DNA of 41,022 nt from Chara braunii (GCA_003427395.1 BFEA01000235.1:1273697-1314718), one strand, 5' to 3'. Counted from the stretch's first letter, positions 11,133 through 22,714 are shown. The notes: generated from the sequence alone by a model not told the origin. Program-made: numbers and translations.

Positions 11133-11350
11133 GGTATGTGCTGGTGCTTCAACACCTCACGGAGACAGCCTTCATTTCCCAAACAAAAAAAAAAACAAAA
11201 GCTTCTTCATTATCATACCAGATTAAGCCGGCAGTATCCTTCTAAGCACCCACTCATACTAGCTCTACCTCAAATGTAACTGACCACTTTCACGGCTGGA
11301 TGCAGACAGGACCGCGAATAAGTTACGAAGTCCCACTGTGAGTATGCCCT

Positions 11351-11387
11351 AAGAATCAAGCGGAAAAAAAAAAAAAGAATCACGCGG
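11351..11387 (+). mobile_element. minimal poly(A) insertion with 13-bp target-site duplication
   Basis: AAGAATCAAGCGG (11351-11363) and AAGAATCACGCGG (11375-11387) flank a short A run; one mismatch in 13. Confidence 0.65.
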
Positions 11388-11548
11388 ATTGTGTTGTTCA
11401 ATACCTACACCAGATTAACCATTGTCCCTCAGTAGCATCTATACCACTAGCTCTCCTGGAATGTACCTGACCGCAATTACGGCCGCACACGGTCGTGTCT
11501 CAGCACACCGCAAATACGACCATGAACGAGTCATCAAGTCCTAATGTG

Positions 11549-11600
11549 AGTGAGTATTCCAAAAAAAAAAAAAAAAAAAAAAAAAAGAAGTGAGTATTCC
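11549..11600 (+). mobile_element. minimal poly(A) insertion with 12-bp target-site duplication
   Basis: AGTGAGTATTCC at 11549-11560 and 11589-11600 flanks 26 A plus GA. The neighbouring tandem unit shows the uninterrupted form of the site. Confidence 0.75.
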
Positions 11601-11818
11601 CTAAGAATCGAGCTAATCGTATCATTGCCTATACCAGATTACGAATTATCCGTCAATAGTATCTACTCGGTCTATACCAGGCGAGTCGTTTTGGCCATAC
11701 CTTCCTGAAAACTCGTCCAACATGTCATAAACGCATATCAGGGATTGCTGATTGCCCTACACTTATTTCACAAGATCCATACAATAATAGATAAATAAAT
11801 ACATCACCAGCAGATTTC

Positions 11819-11981
11819 TTTTTTTTTTTTCTTTTTCTATTTTCTTTCCCAAAAGCCCTTTCGCGAGTGCACTATCCTCGCAGTGGTAAGAGGACCGCAG
11901 GAATCGACATCCTAGCGAGCTGCTCCATCTATTTGTGGGGACCGCCACCGGCTGGAAACCCAGGTCCTGCATCCCACCAAC
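11819..11981 (-). repeat. SINE-like retroposon, copy B
   Basis: Collinear with copy A (531-682) and in the same orientation: GTGGTAAGAGGACCG, GCTGCTCCATCTATT and GGCTGGAAACC line up. On the minus strand it ends in an A-rich tail broken by G. Open frames crossing it on both strands are not credible proteins. Confidence 0.6.
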
Positions 11982-12661
11982 CAATTTCTATTCGCACCCC
12001 TTGAGGAAAGAAACGAGAACTCGCAGCAAACAGGCCAAAGCCAACCCTTCTTGGTTTTGCCCACCAGGATCCCATTCGTTTTGTCTGAAGAGATTGCCAG
12101 CCACGCAAATGAAGCTCTTTTCGCAAGACACAATTTTTCCTCTTTGCCTTTTTCCACACACGACCAAAGGAAAAAGAATGGGGTCTGCAAACCCATTCTC
12201 CTGGAACCGTTCCATTGTGCTATTGGTACTGGGCCCCGCAGCCTCAACGCTGGCCGGGAATCATCCCAACGGTACCCAGATGCATGACACAATGATGACA
12301 GGCATATTCCTTTAATTGCCCCCGCGGCTCGAGTCTGTTTAATGTAGGTAGTCCACCGGCTTTAGACTAAAAGCAGTAGTCCCATTCACCCATTTAGTCC
12401 CATTTACCTTAAACAGCCGTTCCTTCGACCGTTCGATTGAGCCTTTTTTTTCACATTTTACTTGGTCCGAATCGTCCAGTTCGGCCATGCCCGGTGACCC
12501 GCGATCCCGGCCACGGTGGTCAACGGCCAAGTGGATTCAGGGCAGGGTTCTTCTTTGTTTTCCATGCTCCCCCTTTCAGAAGACAAGCGCATGGGCTTCA
12601 TTGATGAACAGGTATGTGGTTCTGTGGACGAGAATTCCGCATTCTAGTAGCGCACCACATC
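11982..12661. other. unassigned sequence
   Basis: Two overlapping frames of about 126 codons occur, one on each strand, but neither resembles a known family. No element recognised. Confidence 0.4.
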
Positions 12662-13092
12662 GTCAACACGACTCCACTCGTTCGGAGCTACTGTAGGAGT
12701 CTGCCCAACACGCTGGCTCTTCCGTCGACTGCCCATGTGCGCAGCTGCCTTTGTCTGCGTGCTTGCCATGCAGGCACAGCATCCAACCAGGTCAGGGTCA
12801 ACACGACTCCACTCGTTCGGAGCTACTGTAGGAGCTGTCTCTTATACACATCTAGATGTGTATAAGAGACAGCTGTAGGAGTCTGCCCAACATGCTGGCG
12901 CTTCCGTCGACTGCCCATGTGCGCAGCTGCCTTTGTCTGCGTGCTTGCCATGCAGGCACAGCATCCAACCAGGTCAGGATGTGTTCTACAAACCTCCGCA
13001 GCTGTCTCTTATACACATCTAGATGTGTATAAGAGACAGCATGCAGGCACAGCATCCAACCAGGTCAGGATGTGTTCTACAAACCTCCGCAG
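12662..13092. other. assembly artefact: two mate-pair junction adapters with duplicated flanks
   Basis: At 12835-12872 and 13002-13039 sits a 38-bp palindrome: the 19-bp Tn5 mosaic end CTGTCTCTTATACACATCT joined to its reverse complement. This is the Nextera mate-pair circularisation junction. Genomic pieces around it are repeated: 12662-12699 recurs at 12797-12834, about 12691-12796 recurs at 12873-12979, and 12949-13001 recurs at 13040-13092. The true sequence is probably about 300 bp shorter and adapter-free. Frames across it give the contamination peptide SYTHLDVYKRQ. Confidence 0.97.
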
Positions 13093-13444
13093 TGTGCCGC
13101 AAGCTCAGCACATCCAGCCCTCAAAACACATATTCACACCGCAGCACGCGCGTTTGCCAGGTGAACTACAACTGTGCCCGCTGGCCTCCCAGAAATCACC
13201 CCGAGATACTGAGTGCCGGGGCGGTCCGTCCAGTAGCAACCCAAAGATGGCTGGCATATCCCCATTGTTGCAAGGGGCCGGAAAAGGGGGGGCAGGGTGG
13301 CCTGGGGGAACAAAGACCTCAAACATCTCACACAGCCAGATAAAGCATTCTCCATCTCGGTACGAAGCGCTGGACACCCCTGCAATTGACACGTGGGGCG
13401 AGAGCCCACTCGCAAAACTTGGATCTTCGCCACTTCAGTTTCAA

Positions 13445-13578
13445 TCAGGACACTGGGCCCACCGTTTCCCAGCATGTCAATCGGGACACTGCCCATTTCC
13501 CAGCATGTCAGCCGGGACACTGGGCCCATTTCCCAACATGTCAATCGGGACACTGGGCCGATTTCCCAGCATGTCTTG
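13445..13578. repeat. 33-bp tandem repeat, about 4 copies
   Basis: The unit GGGACACTGGGCCCATTTCC followed by CAGCATGTCAATC recurs with small changes. A CRISPR array is excluded because there are no unique spacers. Confidence 0.9.
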
Positions 13579-14022
13579 CTACCGACAATAGATTGAAAGT
13601 TGTCATAAAAAAGGGGGAAAAAAAAAAAAAAAAAAAAAAAACCATCCGCGTCGTGGAGAAATTACATGGGCTTCTTTTCCACCATTTATTTACCTCGTCC
13701 CTCTGTCAGTGGGACTGTGCCCTGGGGAATCAGAGGTTCTGATTTCCCTGCGTTCAATCATATTGTTCCTCAGGCGGCGCATCCATGGGATCCCCCTATA
13801 CCCCATATGGACACACAAGTCAAGACTCTGAACCAAACCGTCCGAACGACTTCCTAAAGGGACCCCTCCCAGCAGGTGCAGCTTCGCAAGCAGGGCTTCC
13901 TAACGGGACCCCTCCTCCCAACAACCTATGGCAGATGCATCTTTCCATGTTTTTGCAGAAGATGCACGTTCCATTTTGCACATTCCGGGAGTTTTGAGGC
14001 AAGTGCCAACATTCAGAGGACC
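13579..14022. other. unassigned sequence with a 24-base poly(A) run
   Basis: A run of A at 13618-13641 is preceded by GGGGG, as at other A runs in the window. No gene recognised. Confidence 0.4.
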
Positions 14023-14074
14023 AAAATCTTTGCCAGGTTGCGGGGGAAAAAAAATAATAAAATCTTTGCCAGGT
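14023..14074 (+). mobile_element. 20-bp poly(A)-tailed insertion with perfect 16-bp target-site duplication
   Basis: AAAATCTTTGCCAGGT at 14023-14038 is repeated exactly at 14059-14074. Between lies TGCGGGGGAAAAAAAATAAT, which reads as a few terminal bases of a retroelement plus an A-rich tail. Confidence 0.85.
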
Positions 14075-14881
14075 GAGCAGGCTGCACGCCATCATCACCC
14101 AAGGGCTCTAATAGAGCCGATGCCGACGGCTCTCCCCTCGTGACAGCACGTTATGTTCCTCCACTACAACATGTTTTTTCTTCCTAGTTTTTTTTGCATC
14201 TCTCTAGGGGTGGTTTTCTTTTTTCCTATCCTACTTTTCTTAATCCTCATTAGCATACCAGCTGACCCCTTTATTCTTAACTTACAGCACATACGCAACC
14301 GCCATTGGCGTGCTTGGCTGAGCGAGTAGAAATGGAGGAAGCTGCCTTGCATTCATTCCGTAGGCAGTGCAATATCGTAACTTGCACTTGTTCTTTCAGC
14401 CAAGCCAACATTCTCCAGCTGGCATCTGCTAACTCACCCACCGCCCCTGATCTTCTCATGCAACTTGGAAAACACCCTCCAGCTCTCGCCGCTCCATTGC
14501 CGCCGATCAGCTATATATCCACCATTTGTTCATCCCCAACCGCTCACTTCCTTCAGTTCGTAACACTGCTTGGAGAGCCCATCTACCATCAGGCGTCAGA
14601 CTCTAGGCTGCTTCCAACTATGGCTCTGGCTCCACAAACAACAACGACAGGGTGGAGAATGTTTATCCCCACAAAAACACCTCATGCCTTCTACTCGTCG
14701 AGGTGCCCGCATGTGGACACGCACCAAGTTCCAGAGCAGGCATGGTCTACACGCCTGGCATGACTTTCTCCGCTCTCCATGCTTTCATTTACCGTTCGCT
14801 AAGCGCAAGACGGACTTCTTTCACACGTTCAGACACTTCACAGACATACCGTTGTGTTGTCATGGGAGCTTTCTCCCAGCA
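14075..14881. other. unassigned sequence
   Basis: Open frames up to 152 codons (14305-14763) exist, but their composition and lack of family motifs do not support a gene. Confidence 0.4.
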
Positions 14882-15102
14882 CTTCTGACTAGAAGAGACA
14901 TTTTTTTGCCTACAGAAGGCTCCCATAACTTCTGACTAGAAGAGACATTTTTTTGCCTACAGAAGGCTCCCATAACTTCTGACTAGAAGAGACATTTTTT
15001 TGCCTACAGAAGGCTCCCATAACTTCTGACTAGAAGAGACATTTTTTTGCCTACAGAAGGCTCCCATAACTTCTGACTAGAAGAGACATTTTTTTGCCTA
15101 CA
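14882..15102. repeat. 47-bp tandem repeat, 4.7 copies
   Basis: Units begin at 14882, 14929, 14976, 15023 and 15070 and are virtually identical; each contains CTTCTGACTAGAAGAGACAT and a T7 run. High identity implies recent expansion. Confidence 0.97.
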
Positions 15103-16330
15103 AGTCCCAACCTTGCCACCACCGTCTTATAACCCGAGCACAACGCACCCTGTTAACAAATGTATACAAGCTGTCTTCCGAGCGTGGTACAGCCAAAACG
15201 GGGGTGCATTGTGTTCGTTAGCAAATTTCATTTATGGCGGGCCGAGACCCTGCCACTGCCTTCATTGACCTCCAGCAGCTATCTACAAGTCAAAACGCAC
15301 GATCCCACAAACGTTTGAATGCCAACAAATGGCTGAATTGATAATGCAACAATCTACAATACCTTTCTGGCACTAAAGGCCGACACCCGTTTGGCCAACA
15401 AATGATCCGAGTTCAGTCTCCGGTGTAGTACTGCATTACGGCTTGAGTCAATCTTGAAGGAGTCGTGACCCGTTTGGCTTGATTTCCCTTGCAGCAGTAG
15501 TGATGCGTTACAGGTTTCCATATCTGGTGAAACGCATTGCCCATCCGGTTTGTAAAGAAGAATGGAATTCTCTCCCTTTCCAGGAACACCGGTTATTTTC
15601 GTTCTTTCTGGGGTAAAGTGTCCACGCAAGCATTTCATATCAAGAGCTATCCCTAGCGTTTCTGAAGCAAGCTCCTGGGCTTATAGTCCGGCATGACGAC
15701 CTGGGAAATCAGCAGGTTGCCTGGGGTCGCATGCCGGCGGGCAGGTCGCTTGCCCTTAACCACTGGAGTGGGCAGGTCAGGTCGCTCACCCCGCTTTCTG
15801 GTTGAACCGTCAGTCAATCTAATGCTACATTGACAAACAAGAAGTCAAATTTTCCGAGACAAGAACACAGTGCCATTGATGCAAAAAGAAAGGTGCAAAG
15901 CAACAACTTTTTTTAATTAAAAATAATAATAATATTCGTGTTTGACTCGTCTACGTGGCAAGAGAAGTCGGAATCTACAGAACCACCCAATTAGTCACCC
16001 ATCCATCACACCAAAGAGTCGTCAAGAAACCTTATAGCACAAACGAAAACGGTTGAAAAGTCTACCGTTTTAAAAAAGCAAAAGAACCTGTGCCTTGGTA
16101 AAACATATATACTATGTTGCCCCATCCCGCCACGCTGCAACCGACCCCGGGCACTGTGGGTTTTGTTTGGCCCAGTACTCGTATACAAGCAACATCTACA
16201 GTGCTGTGCTGCGTACACAGATGGACTCGCAGTTCCTAAGCCTTGCTCATCTTTCGACCAGGCACTGATGTTTGCACTATGATGAGGGACGACGGCAAGG
16301 ACCACGTTCTTTAGCACTGCCCTGTACAAA
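15103..16330. other. unassigned sequence
   Basis: Minus-strand frames at 15354-15638 and 16006-16365 are open, but I recognise no family. A short AAT-repeat run lies near 15921-15935. Confidence 0.4.
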
Positions 16331-16524
16331 ACAGCCCCTACTTGAGAGTGTGCAACCCACCACAATCAAGAAAGGGGAAAGACAGCCCCTACTTGAGAGT
16401 GTGCTACCCACCCCAATCAAGAAAGGGGAAAAACAGCCCCTACTTGAGAGTGTGCTACCCACCCCAATCAATAAAGGGGTAGGCCAATATCGGTAGGCTA
16501 CCCACCCCAATCAAGAAAGGGGTT
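16331..16524. repeat. 51-bp tandem repeat, 3 copies plus partial
   Basis: ACAGCCCCTACTTGAGAGTG starts units at 16331, 16382 and 16433. A fourth partial unit (GGCTACCCACCCCAATCAAG) follows after a spacer. Each copy contains CCCAATCAAGAAAGGGG. Confidence 0.95.
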
Positions 16525-16882
16525 GAATGTATGTACAAAAGGGCAATTTATATTCATGTTCTGACATTTTCAAACGTTCCATTGGATACGTGGCCTGTTA
16601 ACAACATAAGGACAAATTAGTTACTCTGCTGTAACATAGCATACGATAAACCGGTTCCTTCAGACCCATCAGAAGCACAACTCCACATATGGAAAAACAG
16701 GGGCACAGGGTGGATCTCTCACCGTATGGATGTCATGGAAAATACCAAGCGATTTCAAAGCGGAGCGCATCTCAAATGGACACAAGCCCTGACCCATACG
16801 ATTGCAAGTGACACACCTACGGCATGCCACCAGAAGTGGCAACCGAGGAGAGTTCTCCATAAATCGAGCCCAACATCAGTCA

Positions 16883-16887
<5 letters not shown>
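16525..16887. other. unassigned sequence
   Basis: Nothing recognisable on either strand. Confidence 0.4.

Positions 16888-16921
<34 letters not shown>
16888..16921. repeat. (CT)n microsatellite followed by CA-rich tract
   Basis: Pure CT for 34 bases, then ACAC-rich sequence to about 17010. Confidence 0.95.
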
Positions 16922-16923
<2 letters not shown>

Positions 16924-17217
16924 CACACACACACAACACAAATGTACCCAAACACCCACCCGCCCACATGTGCACACATCTGCAAGCGCACACGCACACA
17001 CATGCAGGGGCCCACAAGACAAAAAACAGAAAACACAGAGACAGCACCAAGTGCTGCCTCACACATCGTTTGTTGACAAGCACCAAGTGCATAAACATTT
17101 CCAGCAATTGCAGGTTCAATTACAAGAGTTCAAAAGCAGACAAGCACATCCACCCTCGTGTTCTCTTAACAGTACTCGAGTCAACAAACCTCGTGCAATT
17201 CAAGCATACGCACACCT

Positions 17218-17425
17218 ATTAAACCACCAGTACTTACCAGCCGCGGCGCTTTCCCATTAACGCACCACGCCTTCAGGGGTTCGGGGTACCGGACCTCAAT
17301 GGCTGGAAGCGCCAGCCAAAACAAATTTCGAAACAGGACCCCGGGGCCTCGGCAATAATCGGCGCGCAGGGGCATTCCAGGCTCGGCATCGATAACTGGG
17401 CCAAGTACTGGTGGTTTAACACTTC
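17218..17425. repeat. dispersed repeat with inverted TTAAACCACCAGTACTT ends
   Basis: The left end reads TTAAACCACCAGTACTT and the right end AAGTACTGGTGGTTTAA, an exact 17-bp inverted pair about 208 bp apart. The interior shares the ACCGGACC...GCGCCAGCCAAAA and GGCGCGC blocks with 6464-6700. It could be a TTAA-flanked miniature DNA element or a head-to-head SINE arrangement; the sequence alone does not decide. Confidence 0.6.
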
Positions 17426-17877
17426 AAACATTCATCCGAGCCCCCTCTATCACGTCCTTGGGAATTGACGAGAACACCAGTACATAAAAAACACCCCCAG
17501 ACAGCAAGAATAGACGGGAAGCATGGTGAAGAACGTGAAACTGACACATGCATAGCCCATCCCACCTACAAGAGAAGCCGACAAACCAAGCAGACAGCAC
17601 AGGAGTCGTATTTGCTCCATGCTAGTCCGAAGCTACATGGCAACAGTAACGCCTCTACTTTGAGAGAAAAAGCGGACGTACCAGAGGAGAGGCCAAGCAA
17701 TTCCGCAGGTCAAAGACTCCAAAGACTCGTCAAAGACTCCAAAGACTGAACAATAAACCGCACAGCAATGTATTCGTTCAAAGAGTTTCAGTCCAGTCAA
17801 ACCAACATTTACTATTCAGATCATTACAATGCTCATCAGGGTTCGTCAGAAGGCAAAAAAAGGGCCACAAACCCATA

Positions 17878-17908
<31 letters not shown>

Positions 17909-19586
17909 ATTTAGTAGTGCTCGGAAGGGGGCATATAAAAAGATGCAAGCTTGCCTTGTTCCAAAGGCTCAAATGCACTCGCCACATCACGATCTCAGCG
18001 GAATGCCTACCTCTGGTACAAAGAACCATATGTCTCGACCTCCATCGCCATCTTCGAAAGCATCACCGGGACCACCACATCTGCCATCTCTTCTACCAAT
18101 CCAAAGATGCCTCCGTCCTGGGAGAACAACCCATTCGCTCGCATCATCTACTTATCCGAAACCACCCCTTTTCAACGTCGTCATTATGACCCATGACTGC
18201 CTCAGCTGTAATAACCCCCTCAACTCATCAATCAAGCCTTAATTTCCGCAATCAAAACCAACCATCATCAAAACCATCATCGAAACCATTATCAACAAAT
18301 TCGAATAATGCTCATGTAAACAGCCAAATCCAAACATGCAAACACCGACAGCACCAGCAACGATGTGATCCACTGCATCCGCACCTAATATAAATGAGCG
18401 TCCTGCAAACAGAAAATGAATGAAAGTATGCCTCTTCGTTGGGAGGGAGAGAAAAGGAACCTAGATTGTCTCGTAATTAATATGCTCAAAGGGAAACCAA
18501 AAATAGCTCCCCCTCTGCAGGCAATTATTGAATGCAAACCGTGGATTGCCTCTTCAACGGACCAAGAGGACAAATCTAACTGCTTTCCGCCGCTCTCTCC
18601 CTTCATCGGTTCACCCCTCTCCTTCCCCTCCCCNCCCCCCGCCCCTCCTTTCGACAAATAATCGTCACACGTTTGTGATCGCAAACACAAGGCTTGCAGC
18701 AGAAATTAGCAATTACCATCCCTCGCTCTCCTTTCCGCAGAATAGCCAACCAGCCACCAGCACCTCACCATTACAGACAACAAATCAGAGGAAACAAGCA
18801 TCCTTCCAAAGAACAAAGAAAGAGACCGGGAAGCGACGGGAAGGAGAGCGTCCATCATGTCACTCGACCGCTCAACAAGAGGCAATGAGACAGGTAAGAG
18901 ATTGGACTAAAACCGTGCAAACATCACAATCAAGGCAACAAATCAAACCACCCATTTTTCTCAAATCTCCCCTTTGTTCCACTACTCCGCCTCAGCAAAT
19001 CCTCTCCCTCCTACACCCCCCTGTGTACGACTGCAAGAGAGGCTAGCTGGAGTCCAACCCTTCTCCTCCGAGCCACCATTACCTCATCTCCACGAGCTAC
19101 GCCAAAGACCAATAAGAACAACAACCTAATCAGAACATGCAAGCATCCTTCCAGACAAGACTTTTGCAGAGGGAACGAGACAAGGAGAGAAGGACATGTC
19201 CTGTCACTAAAGGGCTTAACAACAAGTAGCAATAAGACGAGATAAAAGAAGATAGGAGAAAAACTGGCAAGAGATCGCATGCCAGCAGCACACCTTCATG
19301 CACATACTGCCCAAAGAAGACGCATCTATCACAGACCACCTGCTAGAAGGGGGGAAAAAAAAAACAAAAAACAAACGAGTGGTCGACTGCAATCGTCAGA
19401 AGATGGAGTCCCAGGCTTGAAGGAAAGAAACGACCACCACCTCCCTCTCCGAAATCCACCTCTCACCATGACGACCGTTTGACCCGTTGAAGTGTAGGCA
19501 AAATGAGCAATGCACCACGGCAAAGGTTTGCCAGGTCCGAATGAAGACCCGGCCACCAAGGACTTAACACACATAACAGTGCAATA
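17426..19586. other. unassigned sequence 3' of importin beta-1
   Basis: No gene recognised. A 28-base C run lies at 17878-17905, and a single ambiguous base is at about 18634 inside a C-rich run. Open frames are pyrimidine-rich chance frames. Confidence 0.4.
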
Positions 19587-19591
19587 TTACA
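19587..19591 (-). terminator. possible polyadenylation element (UGUAA) of importin beta-1
   Basis: TGTAA on the minus strand lies about 205 bases after the importin stop codon in a T-rich context. UGUAA is a known poly(A) signal in green algae; use here is inference from one short match. Confidence 0.25.
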
Positions 19592-19639
19592 GAATGAAAT
19601 GACTATGACTCAACTTCAAAACACCTATTTCCTAATTGC

Positions 19640-19640
<1 letters not shown>

Positions 19641-19676
<36 letters not shown>
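19641..19676. repeat. (CT)18 microsatellite in the importin 3' region
   Basis: Pure CT on plus, GA on the transcribed strand, about 120 bases after the importin stop and so probably in its 3' UTR. Confidence 0.95.
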
Positions 19677-19679
<3 letters not shown>

Positions 19680-19795
19680 CAGCACACATGCCCCTCTCCT
19701 ACCCACCGCACCCTTAACCCCCCCGCCCTGCATCATTGCAACCACCCTTCCCCATCTCTGCAAGAGAATCTCCGACTCAACTCCATCCGTCAATT

Positions 19796-20003
19796 TCAGC
19801 TGCTGGCACCACCGACTACCACAGCAATCCTTCCCTTCACCCACTCTGCTGTCTCTGTCAATTGATTGTCTTCTGAATGCAGACATTCTTCCACATACTC
19901 TCTGTAGAATGGATGCTGTCCGAAAAGCGGGCCAACAGATGGACCTAATGTGTCCGCCAGATCACCAAGAACTCCAATTGCAGCCTTCGTCACAATCTCG
20001 TCC
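19796..20003 (-). CDS. importin subunit beta-1, terminal exon (exon 2)
   Basis: This exon supplies the last 68 residues of importin beta-1. It starts after the acceptor TTGTGTGTTTGTAG; the first G completes the Arg codon begun in exon 1. It then reads DEIVTKAAIGVLGDLADTLG, the strongly conserved C-terminal HEAT-repeat motif of plant importin beta, and continues through ...HSEDNQLTETAEWVKGRI to a TGA stop at 19796-19798. The frame is closed upstream except for a chance Met in the intron. Joined to exon 1 the protein is 873 residues, close to the roughly 870 of plant relatives. The C-terminal HEAT repeats help wrap the importin-alpha IBB domain. Splicing is inferred from the consensus ends and perfect frame continuity, not from transcript data. 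Confidence 0.93.
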
Positions 20004-20365
20004 CTACAAACACACAAGGGGTCCAACAATTAAGGTGACCACCAACACAACCAATTAGAATACACGGTAAGGAATTCATGATCGACCAATTAGCCTACCC
20101 CACATTGAGATTACGAAAAGAAATACAAAACCTGACCACTGCCACCACATTCAGTCTCCCCCCCCCCCCCATATCCTCATTTGCATGAGCTTTCGAAATC
20201 CGTTCCGATCTGATGAATAGCATTGATAAAATAATCCACATCTCACTCGTACGTTTTACATTTTTGGCACGCTAGGAAGCCGATTGGCCCACGTGAAGTT
20301 GCGTGCGAGTATGACACCGACCTATCGTCTTTCTCCGAACAAAGCGGAACCCTTGTGACGACTAC

Positions 20366-20523
20366 CGTCTTCACCCGAATAGAACGCCCGGTAATTATCG
20401 CTGCATCTGGACCGAAAGTTGCGCCAAATACATCTATAATGACCGGGCGTTCTATTCGGGTGAAGACGATACCCTTTTGGGAAAAGACGTCTGTCTTCAC
20501 CCAAATACAACGACCGGTCATTA
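20366..20523. repeat. foldback repeat with 33-bp arms (intronic)
   Basis: Arms at 20366-20398 and 20436-20468 are inverted copies differing at one base; each contains ACCCGAATAGAACGCCCGGT or its complement. A third, diverged copy in direct orientation lies at 20493-20523. A related copy is at 24353-24385. Confidence 0.85.
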
Positions 20524-22714
20524 CGACTCGAAAAATTGCAGCAATCGTGGGGACAACCCCTCCTTGCACCAGACCGACTCCGACAGATCGCCCTCCATGT
20601 TCACTTACATTTTTCTGGGAGCACGCAAACTATCCACTTGGCCATCAACCCCAGAACCAAGTGCCGACAACAGAAAGCGTTTCACGAAGTCTATCGTTCA
20701 TTTCCATGATCGCACGACCTAGATTGGCAAAAGGCGGGGTGAAGTTACCTCGAACACACATTTAACGACCTTCCTATTCAGAGGAAGACGGGTAATAACC
20801 AGACCAATCGCAACCCTGGCTCATTATCAATCCTAGCTCACTATCAAAAGCGTCAAGCCACGGAGATAAAATCAGTCACTCGGAAGATTGCCACCCTTGT
20901 TGTACGATTCACTTTCAGATGGGAGAAGCTTTATACGTCTGTCAGGGTTGCAAGGGGGGACACATCTGTTCACGTAATTCTTCGGCTGTAACGACGACTA
21001 CCGAAACCTTTCGCTACTGGTCACGCAAAGCTCTTGCGTTCATGTTCATTGCCACACTACGTGCTCTTCGCAATCCTAGTGCAATGCTGTCCTCTAACAT
21101 CCAGCGACTCAGGTTCCGGCGACGGCCACCTACATTTGAGCACTTCAACGACGGCAGGGCAATGCTACTGTGCTCATGCTAACGTCCCCAATTCGATGAC
21201 TTCGTTGACGTTTTCCAATCGTACACATAGCACTAATTGTATGACGTGGTTCACGCTATCCAAAGCATGAACATAGCACTAACGGGGCCTGATCCTGAGT
21301 TTCAACCCATGACAAATGGGATGTGGACTTGTAAGTTCGCCTGTGGCTCATAGCAGCAGGTGCAGCGTCGTACTGCACCTCGTATTGCAGCATTCCGTCC
21401 GCCTTCCCTTCGAGAAAGGAAAAGAACTACAGACTCTCACCGCCAACTTTTGCAATCATGGCGTGCTTCAGCAAGTAAGCCTCTGAGGTGAAGTACTGGC
21501 TCGGGCGAGCTAGCAACGTCCATCTTTGCTCGCTAGCACGTTATACATGGAAAGGCATGAAGTTTTCATCACCATAGCGAATAGAAGAGCGCACCGCAAA
21601 CTGTTAAGGGCACGAATTGAAAGCGCGGGTAAAAAAGCCGGAGCACAGGCACTGGCAGATCCGATCAGTGTTGTACATGAGACGCAGACGACAACAACAT
21701 AGAGAAAAACTGCATCGACACTGCCACGTCCTTTCTCATTCTATACACTGCCACCTCGGCAAAGCTATTGCAAAACTACAGCTAAGGAAACTGTTTCCTC
21801 ACGACGAAATATTAGATAAATCATCCACGGCGTTTCACACTCCCACGCGCATCCAATTCCATGACGTGTCCTGGAATGGATGCACATTGGACTGAGTTAA
21901 AAGCAGGGAACCGGCTACAAACTGATTCCCAACGTAGGGAAAGAAACACCGCGTGATTAAGACCACAGCAGCAAAGATGCTCCAGAACATTCAATCGCAG
22001 GTAGTCAAGACTAGCTTTATCTGCTAATTGAAATCTTTCAGAGAGCCGAGGATGCCGCATACCTGCAGCTGCGCATGAGGAGGTGGGTGAAGGGCTATGG
22101 TAGTGAGAACAAATTATCCCCATTGCAAGACATGCCATCTCAGATCAACAACACCCGGATCCGCAGCGGACGCGCGAGCCCTGTGCGTAACATACACGGG
22201 CTCACAGCCTTGACGACTGGGAAGAAGTGCAGGCACGTTCGAAGATCCGGTCACAACTAGCACCTCTCTTTTCTCTCGTCGCTCACAAACAGGTGGCTGT
22301 CAACCGAACAACATGTGCAACGTCCCCATGTCTAATCGGAATAGGGGTATCTCCAATGAAGCAGTTAAAATGCTCGTGCCGGTCAGCGCTCACCAGCACA
22401 TAAAACCAGCTCTCGCCATCAACCTACAAAAGAATTCCATGGCCCTTAAGGTCGATCTTTAGGTCGAGCACCATTGAATGGAAGAGGAGATAAACGCCCA
22501 GACACCGAGGATGTGAACTCAAGAGTACCAGTGCAGACGACCCCACGACCCTCAAAAGCGAGAACGTAAAAGGGACGAAACCCTAATGTTCAACTACAGC
22601 GAATACACAAGACCTCACGAAGGCGCAGGGGCGATCACGGGTTCCGAAAATTCTCTCTGTCCACCAAAGATAAGATCAAACCCTTCCGCAAGTCCAAGCG
22701 TCTCTATTTCTAAA

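Larger units (their letters stand above)
11212..11700. repeat. diverged tandem repeat, three units of about 190-220 bp
   Basis: Related blocks recur from about 11212, 11402 and 11622: ATACCAGATTA-type starts, a TATACTAGCTCT/TATACCACTAGCTCT core, ATGTAACTGACC/ATGTACCTGACC, and a GAGTATNCCCTAAGAATC end. Two of the unit junctions carry a poly(A) insertion. Confidence 0.7.

Noticed and set aside
12614-13591. Open frames containing SYTHLDVYKRQ
   Set aside because: They are translations of the Tn5 mosaic-end adapter, not proteins.
14305-14763. 152-codon frame as a gene
   Set aside because: No family motif, no intron context, and an overlapping frame of similar length suggests chance.
13445-16524. 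CRISPR-like arrays in the 33-, 47- and 51-bp repeats
   Set aside because: Units abut directly with no unique spacers, and the host is eukaryotic.
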